Shown here one piece after another: positions 1-10,241 of a DNA stretch of 64,000 bases. The notes beneath the pieces were generated by a model. The model did no database searches and was not told where the DNA came from. It worked only from the letters and a program-made list of their open reading frames with translations. Positions within the stretch are counted from its first letter, which is position 1. Each line of letters starts with the position of its first letter. Position numbers and translations under genes: made by a program. The DNA is from Isoetes taiwanensis (lineage: Eukaryota; Streptophyta; Lycopodiopsida; Isoetales; Isoetaceae), in assembly GCA_021234155.1 (NCBI GenBank), contig JAJEKV010000267.1:250001-314000 (forward strand), in the 5' to 3' direction.

Positions 1-429
1 CGAACCTTGCAAAACTAAAATAATTGCTCTGATCACTATTATTGAATAAAGTCTACTATAAGCTACAATATGCTTCATCACAATTTGAAGCTTCATATTA
101 ACATGAGAAGAAATGTTTTCTCAATCACTGAAATGACATGTAACCCCACCCAAATGGAGGCCATCTATTTCGATTACATGGATAGAAAATAAAATGAAAT
201 TGATATGGTTTTCTAGGCAAAAATGGAACAGTGTGGTGATGTGCAATGACGTCAAATTTCGTGGGCATATTTGAATATGACATTTGACAAAGCAAAACTG
301 TCCTACATACAAAAAGTTAATGTACTTGATATGCCCTGTAATGCATGCCAAATTACAAAGCGAGATCAGTGTATGGAATATAGTGAATATTGTGAAGGCT
401 TTTCTATATACCGTAGACTCTATCAAGGG

Positions 430-1268
430 AAGAAATAAAATGAACCATGGATACTGTAAGCTGTAATGTGGACTCTTGATTCTCAGTCTCCTTCAAGGAA
501 CCCACTAAGGTATTGCCTGTCTTGCGAAAGAACAATTCACCTCCATCAAATTCCTTACCCAAGCGAACATTTAAAGCCATTTCTGAGTCATCCGCATGAA
601 AGCCTAAGAAAGAATGAAAATAATAACTCGATTAATAAAAAACATGAACAATTTAATAACATAAATGACAACCATTTCAATGGACTGCTCTTAACAGGCA
701 GAAAAACATGAACAATTTAACACACAGATGAAAGCCATCTTAATTGACTGCTCGTTAGCAGAATCAACCTCATTTACCAAATTCAAGATCTTTTCCTATA
801 TTGTATTCTACAACAGATCCATGGTGGGTATCATGTATTGAACCACCAATGTAAGAAAAGGCATTGCATGCACCAAGCAAAACTTGTTCAAAATAAGAAA
901 ACTAACCTGAAAAAAACATGTGACATAAATGCAAAGAGGACAAAAATATACTTGAGCAAGTGGGCCGATGAACTGCATCATAAGCAGATCAAGCATGCCT
1001 TCCATACCAATGCCATCAAGCATAACCCCATAGTTATTCATCGTATTCAGTCTCATGACTTTTACTTTAGTTTCTTGAGCCCATTATTCGAAGTGCTCCA
1101 CCTGAACAAATTAAAACTTATTATAAGAAAAAGCCAACATAATACTTATTAGCCAAGATACCTCATCCAGCACAATAGAACAAAAGGATGGTTTCAGCAT
1201 TTCAAAAGTGTATACACCAGGAGCATGTCCTGTCAATATTGACCTTAAAGCATGTACATTGCCTTTTG
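430..1268 (-). pseudogene. PKHD-type 2OG-Fe(II) oxygenase, partial, in-frame stop
   Basis: At least four minus-strand exons encode pieces of the plant PKHD-type prolyl-4-hydroxylase-like family (At1g22950 type), predicted 2-oxoglutarate/Fe(II) dioxygenases. Exon 1162-1268 encodes GVYTFEMLKPSFCSIVLDE and ends at a GTATCT donor. Exon 952-1101 follows a TTTGTTCAG acceptor and encodes MRLNTMNNYGVMLDGIGME. Exon 778 to about 857 encodes GGSIHDTHHGSVVEYN. Exon about 430-603 encodes GFHADDSEMALNVRLGKEF then GGELFFR; FHADD carries the first two Fe ligands (H and D). The 778/603 junction restores Gly-Phe-His in phase 1, and the 1162/1101 junction is phase 0, so the exon model is well supported. A TAA at 1084-1086 interrupts exon 952-1101, and no clean AG acceptor precedes the exon near 857. 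The C-terminal second histidine and the N-terminal exons (expected 1.3-3 kb) were not recognised. Probably a pseudogene, unless the TAA is an assembly error. Confidence 0.72.
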
Positions 1269-3207
1269 CTGCAAGTGTTTAGAGCTCCTCATGTAAGGGC
1301 TGTGAGGAGTTTACTCACGGTTGTATTGGAACCATGAAAATGTAGGATACAACAAAGTCATCCTAGTTGAACCATCAAGAATTCAAAGAATGACATGGTT
1401 TTAGTGTATCCTAACCTTTTTGACAGATGTGATGGTCACACACATTTGCAATTTTCAAAAGGTTTATAATAACGGGAACTCCACCGCCCAAAATCCAGAT
1501 GACATGTGTATCTTCCCGGAGATACTTGCTTCAGGAGACCTATACTATGATCGTGAAGGCCTAGCGTGGAATCCACTTCTTTAAAAGCATTAAAGCCTAG
1601 GCACGTCAAGTTGATCTATAGTTGCACATGTACAAATTGGTTAAAATTGCACAAATATATGGCTCCGAAGATATACTAATGAACATGTAGCAACAAAATA
1701 AAAGCCATGGGCATATTCTGATAACATTTTCTTTCCTGTAAAACATTATAAGACTCCTGAAAAATCTCATTGCAAGGAACCATTGTCCCATGTAAAACAT
1801 CCTTTGTCATTTCATTGCAGCAAACTGGGCATCACCTATGCAAGCTGCAAACATACAGTCAGTTGTCTGCAATGAAAAATGGATAAGGAAAAATCGGAAC
1901 TCTTAGCATTTAAGAAAGATTAAACTTGATTTACCTCCGCAAAGTCCATTTTGATGATGTCCAGACCCTATAGAAATGAGCTGAAATGTTTTACACTTGG
2001 AGACAATTGAAAGCTCACATGCCAAAAGTAGCTCCGAAAATCCGATCTTGTACAATGCCTCAAATGATGGCATTACACACTTCAATGTTCACATGCATGC
2101 TTCTATTTGTTCCTGTACAGGATAGAAGATGAAGGAGAAAGAAGAATACAAAGGAAGTTAAGAGCAAAAAGATCCATTGGAAAAAAATTATTGTTGTGGA
2201 CAAATGGACCTGGATTTGGTGCGACGTTGTTGTCTATGCACCTGGAAATAATAACTTGCCTAAACCCAAAATATCTGCAATAAACGGAGTGTTGGCAACA
2301 ACAAAGATTCAGAAAAATCCATGGCTGCATGCAGAGTTAGCATTAAACATGTTCGAGAATGAAGAAGTTACCTTATAAACAAACAGCCTGTAAAGGAATA
2401 GTAAAAAAAAAATACGTTACTGCAAAAAACTCAAAAAAACGACTCCAGAAATTTATGAAACATTTTGAACTTTGCATTAATTCAGTTTTAGTTCAAATAT
2501 CAATAAGCACTTCTGTAAATCTTCGAATAGAAAACCCCAGCTTCAAAGAAATGCTTACCTAAGTGGAAAAACGCCTTACTATGGCTATGCCTTCTCTGCA
2601 AATATATTCATTCGTTTTGGTCAAGAACTGCAACTCTCGGAATATTTCCCTGCGTGAAGGCAATAATTACAAATGCAGTTGATCAAAGCTACTTCCCTGC
2701 GTGAAGGCAATAATTACAAATGCAGTTGATCAAAGCTAGCTACGTATATGGATGCTGAAGTTATTAACAACCGGCCAACCCTATCAGCTTGAAATACTAC
2801 TAACCTTAGTTGGTCGACAGCATAAACTGCATTTTGCTTCTGTGATTTCAATAAAAGAGAAGGGAGTTGCGTCTTCTACAATGTCTATACGTAATCCCAC
2901 ATCAACGAAAGACCCCATTCACGGATTTGAGCTAAATGCAAAGTCTCCCTTCAAATTTCGCTTCTTTGCTTGCAAAATAAAAAGCCTATTCCTGTGCAAG
3001 CATCATGGGAATCACAATAGGTTGCTTGCAGCTTGGGAGTTTTTCCTTTTGAATACGAAATGAAGCGCACAGAGAAACGATGAAAGAGATAGATTGAAAG
3101 ACTGGCAATCGATTCGAAAAAAGAGCTAGATTGAAAGACTGGCAATCGATTCGAAAAGAGCAATCAATGTTGCCAGCGTGCGTCCCGCAAAAAGAGCCGC
3201 AAGCGGG
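1269..3207. other. No gene recognised; possible upstream exons
   Basis: This stretch should hold the 5' exons of the oxygenase on the minus strand. One candidate is a reading frame from an ATG near 2908 that ends at an AAG/GTTAGT donor near 2800, but its peptide does not match the family. A 45-bp segment with the words CTTCCCTGCGTGAAGGC is directly repeated at about 2649-2693 and 2694-2738. A short repeat containing GATTGAAAGACTGGCAATCG occurs twice around 3090-3155. Nothing else is supported. Confidence 0.4.
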
Positions 3208-3247
3208 AAGGGAACGCCGCATGCGGCGTAAGATGCGGCGTTCCCTT
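3208..3247. repeat. GC-rich 15-bp perfect inverted repeat
   Basis: Two perfect 15-bp arms, 3208-3222 and 3233-3247 (left arm AAGGGAACGCCGCAT), flank a 10-nt spacer. The spacer itself continues the GCGGCG theme. This is by far the most GC-rich spot for kilobases and could form a stable hairpin. Function unknown. Confidence 0.85.
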
Positions 3248-3389
3248 GGCACGGGTCCCAACCCCCTCCCAAAATAAAAAAGAAGATATGCACCCTATGC
3301 CACTAATTAAGGGTATACAAGGCTACTAAGTAGACTTATATAGTGACGGACCCGGAAATATACGTATTTATGGCATATATTTCTCTGGA

Positions 3390-3608
3390 ATGTCACAATT
3401 CGCGAGACTAACTCGAGAAATCTTGCAGGAATTCGACAAGAGCAAGCGAGTGACAGATGATATGTTGCTTGCATTGCAGGAGGCAGCTGAGCAGAAGCTA
3501 GTGCAGCACTTTGAAAACTCCCTAGCATGTGCTCTCCATGCGAAAAGAGTCACATGTATGCCTAGAGATATGAAGTTAGCTGAGTTCATAAAAAAGGAAG
3601 ATTGCTAA
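3390..3608 (+). CDS. Divergent histone H3-fold protein, probable last exon
   Basis: The 72-codon frame matches the C-terminal histone fold of H3. It contains an alpha-N-like FARLTREILQEF, the alpha-2 signature ALQEAAEQKLVQHFE, the loop-2/alpha-3 block CALHAKRVTCMPRDMKLAE and a basic/acidic end IKKEDC. The spacing is collinear with canonical H3 with no gaps. In particular, loop 1 is not lengthened, as it usually is in centromeric CenH3. Identity is nevertheless low in alpha-N and alpha-1. The N-terminal tail is missing. The frame stays open for a few codons upstream of the ATG, so this may be the 3' exon of an intron-containing H3 variant gene or a 5'-truncated retrocopy. A TAA closes the frame at 3606-3608. 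No poly-A tract or flanking repeat is obvious. The fold assignment is confident; expression is unknown. Confidence 0.72.
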   Translation: MSQFARLTREILQEFDKSKRVTDDMLLALQEAAEQKLVQHFENSLACALHAKRVTCMPRDMKLAEFIKKEDC

Positions 3609-4185
3609 AATAATGTGCTTATGAAAATTTTGTAAATATAAAAAAAATGTTTTGATCAAGTTATAAAGTGTAAGATTATATTTAATAAAGTTGTAGTAAT
3701 GGCATGTGTAATTAAAATTAATTAATTTGGCCAAAAAGTGACTGTTTTGAGCCCCACCCCTCACAGAGTGCGTGCGCCAGGGCCCTTTTCAAAAGTTTTG
3801 AAAGTGCCTCTCGCGCACTATGTGAGTGTTTGGCCACTGATCTATGTCTACACTTGTCCAAATCTAGAAACTAAGGGCACAGACCGCCTTAACTCGGTGA
3901 GATAAGTAGGATTCTGTCCTTATATCATAAATTTAGAGCCATCTAGGACCCACAAAGTGCGCCGGGACCCTTTTCAAAAGTTTTGAAAGTGCCTCTCACG
4001 CACTGTGTGAGTACTCAGAGTAAATTAGCCCGAATTTCATCCCAACTACCTCCAAATTAGATGAAATTTGTTGCAATACGATCATTAGGATATATCTTTT
4101 AACCTAGATTACCTATCAATTGCTTAACAGGACCTTGAAGTGATAGATATTCCCAAACCCTAAAAATTTCTCAAATTAGAGTTTT
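3609..4185. repeat. Intergenic DNA with a roughly 50-bp direct repeat
   Basis: No gene is visible. Two copies of a roughly 50-bp unit lie at about 3778-3828 and 3963-4013. Both contain CTTTTCAAAAGTTTTGAAAG (20 bp, nearly palindromic) followed by TGCCTCTCNCGCACT. Both are preceded by related GAGTGCG/AAGTGCG words. The rest is AT-rich filler. Confidence 0.6.
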
Positions 4186-4561
4186 GCCTATAAATATGAC
4201 CACCACCCTCATTTCCATCCTACTCTATCACTCCTCACTCCAAGGCAATTTTCCAGTTTCCAGAGGTGCTTATACATCTATTTGTTAACCCCATCTGCAT
4301 CAGCACTATGGCCACTTCTTCATTCAGGCGATGGTATAGCACCACTGCTCATGTGGCTGAGGCTGGCATTAACTCGGTCTTCATTGTTTTCAAAAGGAGA
4401 TCGATGTGGATGCCATCATAAATGCCGCATCCTTTTACCAAGAGATCATGACTGAGTTCTATGTCAAGATAGGACCTTCCCTAGTAGAACTCCCCCCATG
4501 CATAGGCTACTTTGCACCTAGAACAGCCCTCCGTGCAGCATTGAATGAATCCCAAATATAG
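4186..4561 (+). pseudogene. Short frameshifted ORF with TATA box, unknown
   Basis: A good TATA box (CCTATAAATATG, near 4188) precedes a CT-rich leader and an ATG at 4308. That frame reads MATSSFRRWYSTTAHVAEAG onward and stops at 4419-4421. Another frame is open from about 4394 to a TAG at 4559-4561 and contains IDVDAIINAASFYQEIMTEF and VELPPCIGYFAP. The two frames overlap at an AAAAGG run (4392-4397), which suggests a single-base frameshift in an original protein of about 84 residues. I do not recognise the family. A chance arrangement is possible. Confidence 0.35.
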
Positions 4562-6824
4562 ACAAATAGACCTAAATAGGCCCTCCGGGCTCGCCCGTTT
4601 AGTTGCCATAATGGCCTCGAAAAGGGGTTTAACCCCTTCTTAACTAATTCTATTACGCTACGTTATTGCTCTCACATGACATATTTTGAAATATCTTAGA
4701 TCCAGTTTTTCATGGCTTTTTTAAAGGGCTTCCCTTTTTATCTTTTCTTACATCTTATTTTTGGGCCTTCAAATGGCAAAATTACTTTCAATATCATGCA
4801 TTAGGCCTAGATATCTTTTAGAAGTAAAGGGTCTTTCTTAGCAAGATCACCTTTGGAACTGAGTGCGAATCCTTAGAATAGAACGTCCTTAACAATCCGG
4901 AAAAGCCATGGTTTTTCGCACAATCAGGAAAAGCCATGGTTTTCGCACAATCAGTCTGACCCAGGAATTCCGTCCATTCACAACCCTGGTCCAAAATACC
5001 CGTTTATTACAATTTGCCCATATTAACAATTTCCTTTTCTCTTTCTTTTTTCTGGTTCCCAAATTTGACCTTTCCTTGGTCCCTTGCTTCCATTGTAACC
5101 CTAATCAATTATTTCTTTTCTCTTTATTCTTGCCTAGCCCATTTTGGCCCATGACAATCCTCTCTTCTCCCATAGGCACTATGGCTTCCATGGTTCTTCC
5201 AAGGATTTTTTTTCCTTTAATTCTCATGACTTGACCCCTTTTTATTTGAGGCCTTTATTCTCGCCACGTCAATTCCACTTACCTCCATAGGTATTTTTCT
5301 TCCATGGGGCTCTTCTCACGACAACCCTGTTGCCATATCATTCCTTCCCATGTTTTCTTCATGGGTAATTCTTCTCGTAGTACATCTTTGGTACTACTTG
5401 CTTTCTTTTTCCATATTTGCCTAGCTTTCTTCCTCAAGCTAGCAATTTTCCATGGACATTTACATGTTAGAAGTGTTGATATATTCTCTTTCTTGTTCAA
5501 AACTAACCATCTTCCTCCTTTGATATGCCAGATTCATGCCATCAGAACCCACAAACCCCATCACTTTCCTTCTTCTCAGCAACATCACCAGTCATACTAG
5601 TCTTTTTATTCGTTAAGTGATTTTCAATTCGTCCTAGACTCTTTTATTTGCTAGACTCCTTTTTACATGGTGTGGTTCTTACCATGAGCTTTCTCTTTCA
5701 AGTCATGGACAGTGCTGGAGAAACTCTTGGAGGGAAACTTTTAGAGCATAAAGGAAAATCTTCTGATGCTTCTCAGAATAATCGTATATTTCAAATGAAC
5801 TTGGCCACTACCCAATACACTTGATTAACCCTATCTTCTCTATATATTTCCCCTTTGGCTATAACATTGCTTGGGCCTGCGTAGTGCTCAAATTTCATGG
5901 GTCTTGCTTTAACTTCTTTGCATCTAAAATGCTTTGAGCTTCTTTCCTTCTTATTTAATTTGTCTTATTCAATTTGACGTAGCTTGTTGTATCAGAAGGA
6001 TTTATTTTTCACTCTCTTTCCCTTTTTCTGTCTTGATGTTTGTTGACTTCTTTTTCTCCTATTGTCTTGTCTTGCATCTCATCTCATTGTTTCTTTTCTC
6101 GCTAGATTTTCCTGCCATCTACCATTGCACATAGGGTTTATCAGGTAGAGTGTTCCTCTTCTTTCGGCCATATGTTGTTATTTTTGCTAGAAGAGTCTTC
6201 CCAAGAATGTAATAGTTCTATGGCAACATAGAACCATCATTCTTGGATAAGACGGACCTTTTTGGAACGTCTATTTTTTCCATAAGATCTTTTTTACAGG
6301 TTATATATTTCATCAGTTCTAGGTTTCCATCATCGGCCTTCCTCTGAGCGTTCCATCTTTTTGTGTTTTATCTTCCTACTTTCCCACCCTCCCATGCCCT
6401 TTTGCAATATACTTGGTATGTGTGGTCTTTTTTTTTGTAATTTATGGGCGGATGTTCTTCCCTGCCTTAGTTGCATTTGGTATCTTTCGTCTAGGCAGAT
6501 GTTCTTCCTCGCTCCGTTATTCTGTGTTGAGTTGTTTGAACGGATGTTCTTCCTCGCACTAGTTTGCAGGTGTCATTCCTGGCTGGGCGGATGTTTTTCC
6601 TCATCCCTTCACTTATGCTCATTTTATATGGGTAGCTTGCTCGGTTCTTGCTTCATATTGAACTGGAAATATTTTCTCGTATGCTTGTTGATAGACTTTG
6701 ACATGATAATTGTTCCTTAACGTGTTTCAGTTTCAAGTTTTTGTTCTTTTAGATCTATTCAAGTCGCATTTGAACTCGGCCATAGCTTTATGACTATGGA
6801 CATCTATTTCAAGCCGCATTCGAG
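4562..6824. other. Gene-free T-rich region with short repeats
   Basis: No coding region is supported. A 29-bp unit containing GGAAAAGCCATGG is tandemly duplicated at about 4896-4954. Between 6447 and 6605 the word GGATGTTCTTCC (and variants) recurs four times at irregular spacing. The strand is strongly pyrimidine-rich from 5 to 6.6 kb. It may be a decayed transposable element, but no diagnostic motif was found. Confidence 0.45.
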
Positions 6825-7088
6825 GTGGAGCCGTGCTTCATAACTATGGATGAATTTTCAACGGCTTCACACCCTGTCAAGCTATCATGGCTATTTGGAG
6901 TTTGCAATTGTTATGTGAAGACTGCAGATTCACAAGGATTATTTGGCTTCATAACTATGGATGAATTTTCAATGGCTTCTCATTCTGTCAAGCTATCAGG
7001 GTCATTTGAAGTTTGCAATTGTGAAGACTGTGGATGCACCAGGATTATTGTCAATGATGGTTGGATGATGCACTTGTGTGACTCCTAG
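6825..7088 (+). repeat. Imperfect ~115-bp tandem duplication inside an open frame
   Basis: A unit beginning CTTCATAACTATGGATGAAT occurs at about 6836 and again at about 6949. The second copy is shortened. The duplication keeps an 87-codon frame open, so the conceptual peptide carries two copies of an ITMDEFSxASHxVKLS block. The peptide matches no family I know, and a coding role is doubtful. Confidence 0.5.
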
Positions 7089-7315
7089 TCTGTTATTTAT
7101 CTTCATGATTTTCCTCGAAAACCCAAAAGGGCGCATCCCAGTTCATAAATCTGACTTTGAGATTCATTGTGGCTTATCTCCTTTCTTATTGAAACCCTCG
7201 GTAATTGTCTATTTTCGGGGTTTATTTGGCGTTCTATCTTCCTGGACAATTGTTTTTACTACTATGCTATTGCACTTTGATTTTTTGAACGCTCAATAAG
7301 AAAGCCACTTCACTT

Positions 7316-9160
7316 ACAATCATTTGCTATGGCAGTTCAGCATGGAATAGTATAGGGTTTGACCATGCAGGATGGTTCACAGGAAATTTGTAATTAGTAT
7401 GCTGATGACTGATTCCTTTTCCTTATTGCTAATGCTGACAATCTTCAAAATGCAAAGCTTCTGCTTGACACCTTTTCTGTTGCATCTCGAGTTCTTGTTG
7501 GTTGGCCAAAGTGTTCTGCATTTTGGACGTTTGATGATGTTGTGCCTCGTCCTACAAGTGCTCGGTCTAGCATACAGCTCCATGGTCAGGGGCAAGCTAA
7601 TTCCAGTGTAATAATGAATTTGCCATCTTCTCTTTTTGGTCCCCAGCGGCCTCTTCATATCGGCACAAGCAGGCCTGGTACATTTACCTTCCAAGATCGG
7701 GAGGATCTCCAAAGTGCTCTAGACACCGCAAGTTCGGTGTTTGCGCCCACACTGTGACCAGGTACAACTCATTCATTCCGAGGGAGGAATGACGGCCACA
7801 TCTATGATCGTGTCTATTGAGAGATGGACACACTTATTACAGTTAATACATGCCTTCGTTCCAGACCTTAAAGCCCAGTATGTGGGCACACGTGATGCCT
7901 CAGTACAGACACTAGATACAGAATTACAGCCACAGAAGAAACATTGTGTTGAAGCGGAAGTGCAGACATTGGAAAGGGAACATGTTGAGGTGGGCGTTCA
8001 GACATCTCCACAATCCCAAGGGGACCAGGAGTCGCAGTGCCGCACTAGCAGACAGGAGCAGGCTACCTCAGTATCTTCTGTTACTAGGAGCCTGAACTTG
8101 CGTATTATAGGGGTTGCAGAGGCAGAAGATGATGCCCTTTCTGATATGGATGCTGCTTTGCATTTTTTCACTAATGTCATGCATGTGAAGGCTGGTGGAG
8201 TTGTCTCATTTGCTAGGATGGGGAGCGGCAAGACCTGATCGTCCTCGCCATCTTTTGGTTCGGTTTCAAGACACTCTTAGCCGCTTACATGTTCTTCAGC
8301 ATGGAAACCATCTCAGAGGGACTAGTTTCTCAGTACAGGAGGACCTCTCCCCTCTTCAATTGTGTAACCGTAAGGAGGAGCTCTGCAAGGTGAGGGCAGC
8401 CCGCCGCGCAAAAAGAAATGGGATTAAGGCTGGGTGAGGTGCGGCAATTATTCTAGATCAATGGCCTTCCAATCCTTGGAGTGGCTATGTCTAGATAATT
8501 TTAAAAGCATAAATTTACCACTAGCATTAGCATTATCTTATCTTATTCTTGGTAGCCTTTTAATATTTGGTTATTGTGTTTGGTGATGGGGCCTAGTCCC
8601 CAGGTTTTAGATGGGCTGTTGCCCTTGCATGTGCCGTCCCATAACCCGTTGGGTTCCCGTGGACGTAAAAATTCATCTTATCTTATCTTATCTTATCTTA
8701 TCTTATCTTCTTGTGTTGTTGCTTTTTCTTGGGAGGTGCTTCGTCATGGAAAGACTACTATACTTTTGGATATTCCTGTAGGCGTTTATATTTCTACCTG
8801 AGATGCTTGGGATATTAGCATTGAAGGTTTGCAAAAAACTTTGTTTTGGTGAAATACAATTACGCTCTCTCTACCAACGTGGATACCTGTTGTTAAACAT
8901 GTTTTAAGAGTTAACCACATTTATATGGCCTCTAGCTGCTCAGTTGAAGTTTCAAGTGATATGTACAATTATCTGCAACATTATCTGGGACGGGGAATGA
9001 AGAGCAAAAGGGTCCACATTGTGTGAGATATTCAAAAAAAATCTTCTACAGTGGATTTATGCGGTCGAGAAGGATTTACTAAAATTTGGTTTGAAAAGGC
9101 ACATGCAAATGTTTTTATGACGGATTAACAAGCAGATGGGAATTTCACACCACTTTATTC
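7316..9160 (+). pseudogene. LINE reverse transcriptase remnant, interrupted
   Basis: Decayed plus-strand non-LTR element. Around 7395-7480 a degenerate frame reads YADD followed by ANADNLQNAKLLLDTF, the catalytic box and next helix of a plant L1-type reverse transcriptase. After a later insertion (7550-8709) the same element resumes, with LPTW and VVKHVL words near 8870-8910 typical of the region downstream of the polymerase. Several stops and frameshifts are present. The matching piece in copy 2 (23720-24380) is contiguous with the earlier polymerase part at 23146, which shows where this one came from. Confidence 0.7.
7550..8709 (+). mobile_element. Half-LINE (ORF1-only non-LTR element)
   Basis: Comparison with the uninterrupted sequence at 23945-23965 delimits this insertion exactly. 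The main frame 7741-8238 continues after a frameshift near 8225 to a stop at 8435-8437. It encodes a LINE ORF1-type protein: LRIIGVAEAEDD and FFTNVMHVKAG, then, past the shift, RPRHLLVRFQDT, LRGTSFSVQEDLSP and VRAARRAKRNG. That order is characteristic of the RNA-binding RRM plus C-terminal domain. After about 240 bp of 3' region it ends in seven TCTTA units (8676-8709). The word GGGTTCCCGTGGACG before the tail resembles the 3' ends of the LINEs at 33.5 and 37.1 kb. No endonuclease or reverse transcriptase is present, so it resembles the ORF1-only half-L1 elements of mammals and must have been mobilised in trans. No target-site duplication is visible. Confidence 0.75.
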
Positions 9161-10241
9161 GTAACTGAAGTATTACTATGCTTAAGTAGTCTCTCTAGGC
9201 CAATACAAAAGGGTTATGGCACTCCGTTACATTAAGAACCTCATAACCCTCACAAGTACTGATATGTTTGCTTCATTATGCTCAGGTACTGATATGTTTG
9301 AGTGGGAGGTTTTTTATTTCATTCTTTCTTGCTATCGTTTTACAAGTCATACAGTTAAATCTTTCAGTGAGCACTGTAATATTTTCCTTTCAAAATGATT
9401 TATATGGTTCTGCTAGATGTTTTGAATCTTTCGAAGTCTATAGAGCTTATTCTTCATTTTGCCATGCTCTACAGCCAATTGGTGCAAATATTCATGCGCT
9501 TCATGTGTATCAAGCTAACATTGTTTGTAATAAGTTTCTGCCCAAGAAAGATGAAGATGTTGAGCTTGCTCTTACGGCAATGTTTATTGTGTATTGAAGC
9601 ATTTTTTATATTGTGCTTAAAATTGATCTAAAGTATTAGATACAAAAACTTTGGTTCCTTCAAAAGAAAAAATAAAGTAATAAAGTTTCTTCAATTGACT
9701 ATGTCCAAAGTTAGGATGGCCCCTCATGGATTTTGGCTTCTAAATTTTATTGGTCTATGTGCGATAATGTTATCCACAAAACATTAACCTTTTAAATTCA
9801 CAGTTGACATGGCCAAGTACCTAATGATGACAATCTGAAATACTTTACTCCTCCAATTTTTACTTAGAAGAAAATATTGCAGTTTTTGTTGTGAGTCATC
9901 AGATATAAGCCAAGTGTAGAGTTTCTTTTAGAAAAATCCATTTTCACCAAATCTGCCCACCCACCCAAGGCCGTGATAAATTTAATTTATGCCAATAAAA
10001 TTACCACAAACTGAAGCCAATCGCTTTGGACAACCATATCTCCTCCAACTGACTTTGTCCAAAGTCAACTTCAAGTCATTGTAAATTAAAGAAGAAAGAT
10101 ACATTTGCACGTCTGTGCTGCCTAATGCAACTTAATGGAGGCAACTTCACACCTTAGAAAAAGTAAATAGGCCTATTATGGATATTATTATGGATATGGA
10201 TACATGGTTGAAGGAAAGGCAAGAAGAAAATAGTGAGAATG
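9161..10241. other. Upstream region of kinase pseudogene
   Basis: Apart from the ORF at 9268-9597, this is non-coding DNA shared with 24381-26026. It contains several words of the form GACTATGTCCAAAG and GACTTTGTCCAAAG (near 9696 and 10041), also found upstream of the intact kinase. Part of the kinase promoter probably lies here, but no core promoter element stands out. Confidence 0.4.
9268..9597 (+). CDS. Unidentified 109-codon ORF, duplicate 1
   Basis: Open frame kept at identical length in the duplicate at 24484-24813, with about ten amino-acid differences. The C-terminal half looks most protein-like (YSSFCHALQPIGANIHALHV, then KFLPKKDEDVELALTAM). The N-terminal third is hydrophobic and may be non-coding. 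It lies between the LINE remnant and the kinase. It could be an exon or a fragment of a mobile element; no family was recognised. Confidence 0.3.
   Translation: MLHYAQVLICLSGRFFISFFLAIVLQVIQLNLSVSTVIFSFQNDLYGSARCFESFEVYRAYSSFCHALQPIGANIHALHVYQANIVCNKFLPKKDEDVELALTAMFIVY

Noticed and set aside
3390-3608. Centromeric histone CenH3
   Set aside because: Loop 1 has canonical H3 length and no CenH3-type insertion; only a divergent H3 fold is supported.
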